From Chloroflexota bacterium (GTDB lineage: Bacteria; Chloroflexota; Anaerolineae; Aggregatilineales; Phototrophicaceae), in contig JAPPEU010000025.1 in assembly GCA_028875245.1 (NCBI GenBank), positions 62,001 through 126,000 of the forward strand: 64,000 nt of DNA, read 5' to 3'. Position 1 is the stretch's first letter, and each line of letters starts with the position of its first letter. A model generated the notes under the pieces. That model searched no databases, had not been told where the DNA came from, and was given only the letters and a program-made list of their open reading frames with translations. Of this stretch, positions 61,601 to 64,000 are shown piece after piece. The position numbers were made by a program, and so were the translations under genes.

Positions 61601-63292
61601 GAGCAGATACAGGACACGTTGAACCCCTACGGGCCGATCGCGATTATGGCGATCTCGGGCTCTACCAAGGGCGGTTTTGGGCCGATCACGCAGCTGGCGG
61701 GGATGCGCGGTTTGATGGCGGACCCCTCCGGGCGCATCATCGACTTGCCGATTCGCAGCCACTTCCGCGAGGGTTTGAACGCGCTGGAATACTTCATTTC
61801 GACGCATGGCGCGCGAAAAGGCTTGGCCGATACAGCGCTGCGAACGGCCGACGCCGGCTACCTCACAAGGCGGCTGGTGGATGTCGCGCAGGACATGATC
61901 GTCAATCGCTGGGATTGCAACACGACGCGCGGGCTCAAGATCCGGCGGGATGACGCTATCGCCGATCAAAGCATGGAAGAGCGGATTGTGGGGCGCTGCG
62001 CCGCGGAAGAGATTGTCGATCCTGAAAGCGGCGAGCTGATCGTGGCGCGCAACGAGATGATTGATGAAGAGATCGCCGCCAAGATCGAAAACTCCGCTCT
62101 GGAAGAAGTCGAGGCGCGCAGCCCGCTGACCTGTGATCTAATCAATGGCGTCTGCGCAATGTGTTACGGGCGCGACCTGGGCACGGGCGAAATGGTCAAT
62201 ATCGGCGCGGCGGTCGGCATTATCGCGGCGCAATCGATCGGCGAGCCGGGCACGCAGTTGACCCTGCGCACCTTCCACAGCGGCGGTACAGCCGAGGTGC
62301 GCGATATCACCAGCGGTTTGCCCCGCGTCGAGGAGCTTTTTGAAGCGCGGCGCAAGCCCAAGGGCGAGGCGCTCATCACACCGATTGGCGGCGTGCTGCG
62401 CTTGACCGAGCGCGAAGATGGCGCGCGCATCGCAACCGTCATCGACAGCTATGTTGAGAGCGATGTCCAGGTCGTGCCTGAAGATTGGGAGATCACTGTT
62501 GAGGATGGCAAAGAGGTAAAGGCCGGCGCCGTCATCGCGAAGAACGGCGAAGATGCCCTGCAGGCGGAAATCGCCGGTAAAGTGCATATTGAGGATCACA
62601 CCGTTTACATCCGCAACGAAGAGAGCGAAGAATGGGATGATGAAATCCCCGCCAACGCGCGCTTGCGCAAGACGATCCACGACGGCATGACCGTCGAGCC
62701 GGGCGAGCAGCTCACGGAAGGGTCCAAGAATCCGCATCAGATTTTGCGCGTACAAGGCGCCAAAGCCACGCAGCTTTACTTGCTTGGCGAAATCCAGGAT
62801 GTTTATCGCAGCCAGGGTGTGAACATCGCCGACAAGCATTTTGAGACGGTCATTCGCAAGATGATGTGCAAGGTGCAGATCACCCGCAGCGGCGACAGCG
62901 ATCTGCTGCCCGGTGAATTGATCGACCAGTTGAAGCTGCTGGAGATCAATGAGCGCTTAATCGCCGAGGAGCTGGAACCTTGCTCGGGGCAGCCGGTGCT
63001 GCTCGGCATCACCAAAGCGGCGTTAAGCACGGAGAGTTACCTGTCGGCGGCGAGCTTCCAGCATACGATCAAGGTATTGGCGGGCGCGGCGATCGAGGGT
63101 CAGGTGGATCCGCTACATGGACTGAAGGAGAATGTGATCATCGGCAAGCTGATTCCGGCCGGCACGGGCTTCCACGCTTATCAGGATCGGGAGGCGGTCG
63201 CGCCGCCGGTAACGCTTGAGGCGCAAGGGGCGCTGGATCTGGAAGAAGCCGGCGACCAGGATGACTTCGAGAACATGCTGAGCGAGCTATAG
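58664..63292 (+). CDS. rpoC: DNA-directed RNA polymerase subunit beta'
   Basis: The 1542-residue catalytic subunit of RNA polymerase. The N-terminal zinc site has Cys59, Cys61, Cys74 and Cys77. A long coiled-coil insertion with few hydrophobic breaks occupies about 135-330 (for example [20 protein letters not shown]). The clamp and rudder follow, then the catalytic loop NADFDGDQM at 642-650. The second zinc site uses Cys1085, Cys1157, Cys1164 and Cys1167, near the bridge/trigger region. Translation starts at a TTG with AGGAGG seven bases ahead. rpoB is not next to it; an ABC importer operon is upstream, and rpoC has its own promoter. Confidence 0.97.
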   Translation: MEAKDFSALRISLASPEQVRSWSYGEVTKPETINYRRLRPEMDGLFCERTFGPTRDWQCYCGKYKNIRYRGIICDKCGVEVTRSSVRRERMGHIELAAPVAHVWYTRRVPSYLGLLLDVSRRNLDRVLYFAQYVVTHVDEDARGKAVARIEKELQAKEQELAGDIEEQMSEIRGNRDQIAEEFEDKVAAIRAHYDTELARLSDEVMNEAQVAQTQVENLLGQTATEEIALAAASSIVVSKGETIANDHISRIQEQVNEYLSGLQGETNALVQEEIQKISGEIDSANVDVDSSMEEHLKALDDKMQNLRESAEKQISELEELAVLQFLSEGRYRELKGKFGNVFQANMGAEAFYEILSALNLPRLSEELWLEVRTSKSKQRRRKATKRLRVVESLRSSRSTVIDTDETKQENEPDGNRPEWMILTVLPVIPPDLRPMVQLDGGRFATSDLNDLYRRVINRNNRLKHLLDLGAPDVIVRNEKRMLQEAVDSLIDNSQRGKALSRRGRRELKSLSDMLKGKKGRFRRNLLGKRVDYSGRSVIVIGPKLKLHQCGLPKTMALELYRPFVISRLVSYNYASNVKGAKRIIERERPEVWEVLEEVIKERPVLLNRAPTLHRLGIQAFEPLLVEGKAIQIHPLVCSAFNADFDGDQMAVHVPLSEEAVKEARDLMLSTRNLLKPSDGAPIVGPAKDMVLGNYYLTMDPTVEIVALRSRADEFRSIDAVLGGDFKIGIAFRSNGYYYAQFRQVPNSELYLDATELDANGRPSVTRSAVDRTVDALLAGEVDCMLANAYEMRKYLRAHGLEDKLEITNLHERRVVVDMDEVEYLYRIGLVNLHTPILLGNVYDNVYDEQEPQVEPEICTVGRAIFNRILPDEMRFVQETLGKKALQQLVARCYQVIGGERTTEVVDAIKNYGFHYATISGTTIAVSDLTIPDERADILKQAEDVVTRAERDFRRGLMTEEERYQVTIDEWNRAKDTLQEQIQDTLNPYGPIAIMAISGSTKGGFGPITQLAGMRGLMADPSGRIIDLPIRSHFREGLNALEYFISTHGARKGLADTALRTADAGYLTRRLVDVAQDMIVNRWDCNTTRGLKIRRDDAIADQSMEERIVGRCAAEEIVDPESGELIVARNEMIDEEIAAKIENSALEEVEARSPLTCDLINGVCAMCYGRDLGTGEMVNIGAAVGIIAAQSIGEPGTQLTLRTFHSGGTAEVRDITSGLPRVEELFEARRKPKGEALITPIGGVLRLTEREDGARIATVIDSYVESDVQVVPEDWEITVEDGKEVKAGAVIAKNGEDALQAEIAGKVHIEDHTVYIRNEESEEWDDEIPANARLRKTIHDGMTVEPGEQLTEGSKNPHQILRVQGAKATQLYLLGEIQDVYRSQGVNIADKHFETVIRKMMCKVQITRSGDSDLLPGELIDQLKLLEINERLIAEELEPCSGQPVLLGITKAALSTESYLSAASFQHTIKVLAGAAIEGQVDPLHGLKENVIIGKLIPAGTGFHAYQDREAVAPPVTLEAQGALDLEEAGDQDDFENMLSEL

Positions 63293-63355
63293 CGCGCAGA
63301 GCGACGAGTTACGGACGCGGGCCACCAGACGGGGTCCCGTGTTTGTTGGCAGCGC

Positions 63356-64000
63356 TTAGGGGCGGGCCGCCAAAGCCTGGAATAGCGGCCGTTCGCGTTG
63401 CTGACCGCTGCCGTCAAAGCTGGGAAAGACGAGGCTGTAGCTGGCCATTTCGCTGCGCTGGTTGACTGTGAATTCGTTGGCGAAGTTCAAATTCCACAGG
63501 ATCATCAGGCCGATATCATTTCGCGATTGGCCGATTTGGAAGGCGCGCAGCGTATAATCTCGTTGGTCGAGGGCGGAGTTGTAAGTCATCCAGACTTCAG
63601 GCGCCGCGGATGGGAAGTCTTCCCAGGTCGCCCAGCCGAACTCCGTCGCCCACATCTGCGCGTTGTGACCGTTTGCGGCGATGATGCTGCTGGTGTCGCG
63701 CAGGTTCTGCAAGAAGAAGAATTGTGGCCGGTCGTCCCAGCCTTGGCCGGGGACATTGTTGCAGCACAGGAAATCGGGCGGGTTGCCCCAACTGTAGGGG
63801 TGGATGCCGATCTTCACATCCGGGTAAGCCGCGAGCCCCGCTTGATACATTTGCCGCAGGAAAGTCCGATCATTGACCGTCACGCCGGCGCGGCTTCCCG
63901 TCGGCGCCAGGGCGGCGGTGACCACGATGGTGCTGGGGGAGAATTCGCGGATGGCATTGTAACCGACGCGGAAGAGCTCCATATAATTGCTGCCGCTGAT
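63356..64000 (-). CDS. Glycoside hydrolase-like protein, C-terminal part (open at window end)
   Basis: The readable 215 residues resemble the second half of a clan-A (beta/alpha)8 glycosidase of the GH39 or cellulase type. YNAIREFSPSTIVVTAALAP is the strand before the catalytic acid region. GIHPYSWGNPPDF follows, and QMWATEFGWATWEDF holds the likely nucleophile Glu. LMILWNLNFA matches strand 8. The frame is open to the window edge, so the N-terminus and signal peptide, if any, lie beyond. It converges on rpoC. Confidence 0.75.
   Translation of the reverse strand: MSGSNYMELFRVGYNAIREFSPSTIVVTAALAPTGSRAGVTVNDRTFLRQMYQAGLAAYPDVKIGIHPYSWGNPPDFLCCNNVPGQGWDDRPQFFFLQNLRDTSSIIAANGHNAQMWATEFGWATWEDFPSAAPEVWMTYNSALDQRDYTLRAFQIGQSRNDIGLMILWNLNFANEFTVNQRSEMASYSLVFPSFDGSGQQRERPLFQALAARP

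Noticed and set aside
60191-61969. Long open frame of 592 codons on the minus strand inside rpoC
   Set aside because: It lies entirely antisense to a highly conserved gene, has no recognisable domain, and arises from the biased codon use of the GC-rich sense strand.
1-64000. Defence system, prophage, integrative element or CRISPR array
   Set aside because: No cas, restriction, toxin-antitoxin, integrase or transposase gene, and no regularly spaced direct repeat, could be found on either strand.

Overview
The window looks like a chromosomal segment of a Chloroflexota bacterium, probably of the Anaerolineae. This is inferred from gene content and a GC-rich base composition, not from a marker phylogeny. 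The most telling gene is rpoC, whose beta' subunit carries a long coiled-coil insertion behind its N-terminal zinc site. Lgt, LspA, L,D-transpeptidase, PgpH-like and TgpA-like proteins are present, and no lipopolysaccharide genes are seen. Nearly everything is housekeeping or scavenging metabolism. There is no rRNA, CRISPR array, phage or transposase gene, and the only tRNA is tRNA-Pro(CGG).

Layout. 1-9.1 kb: the 3' part of rny, a helicase gene remnant, a four-PDZ exported protein, a TyrA-like dehydrogenase, an HD protein/site-2 protease pair, a glycolipid-type glycosyltransferase, a secreted protein, a 52-residue protein and a histidine phosphatase. 9.4-13.6 kb: an MFS exporter, tRNA-Pro, a CDP-alcohol phosphatidyltransferase directly followed by lgt, and a metallo-beta-lactamase-fold hydrolase. 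13.7-20.7 kb: five same-strand genes (lon, alpha/beta hydrolase, GH13 glycosidase, membrane protein, glpK). 20.9-33.5 kb: mostly plus-strand genes (L,D-transpeptidase, S9 peptidase, Na+/Ca2+ exchanger, MBL hydrolase, RDD and TPR proteins, GNAT, kinase-like protein, MFS, RraA-like, SDR), with lspA opposed. 33.5-40 kb: a sulfur-linked group (trans-sulfuration enzyme, a frameshifted DUF952 gene, SufE-like protein, sulfurtransferase), a class IV aminotransferase and a membrane-anchored TIM-barrel protein. 40-46.2 kb: a tightly overlapping run (membrane-anchored protein, mtaB, yqeY-like, PgpH-like, ybeY, dgkA). 46.3-48 kb: lysC with its leader. 48-54.7 kb: hydrolase, phosphodiester glycosidase, aspartate-type aminotransferase, methyltransferase and transglutaminase. 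54.8-63.3 kb: a sugar ABC importer without an ATPase gene, then rpoC. The window ends inside a glycosidase gene.

The most interesting region is the lysC leader (46360-46593). A good promoter is followed by a short ORF with twelve consecutive codons for Ile, Lys, Thr and Met only, which are all end products of the aspartate pathway. A strong intrinsic terminator lies just before the lysC ribosome binding site. A perfect 12-base complement, partly inside the leader ORF, could pair with the terminator and prevent it from forming. This reads as a ribosome-mediated attenuator that senses several aspartate-family amino acids at once.

The other non-coding signals are a family of roughly 74-bp intergenic elements with inverted ends, a second inverted-repeat family, a terminator inside the leader of the sulfurtransferase gene, a perfect palindrome between lon and the L,D-transpeptidase gene, and an independent promoter for rpoC.
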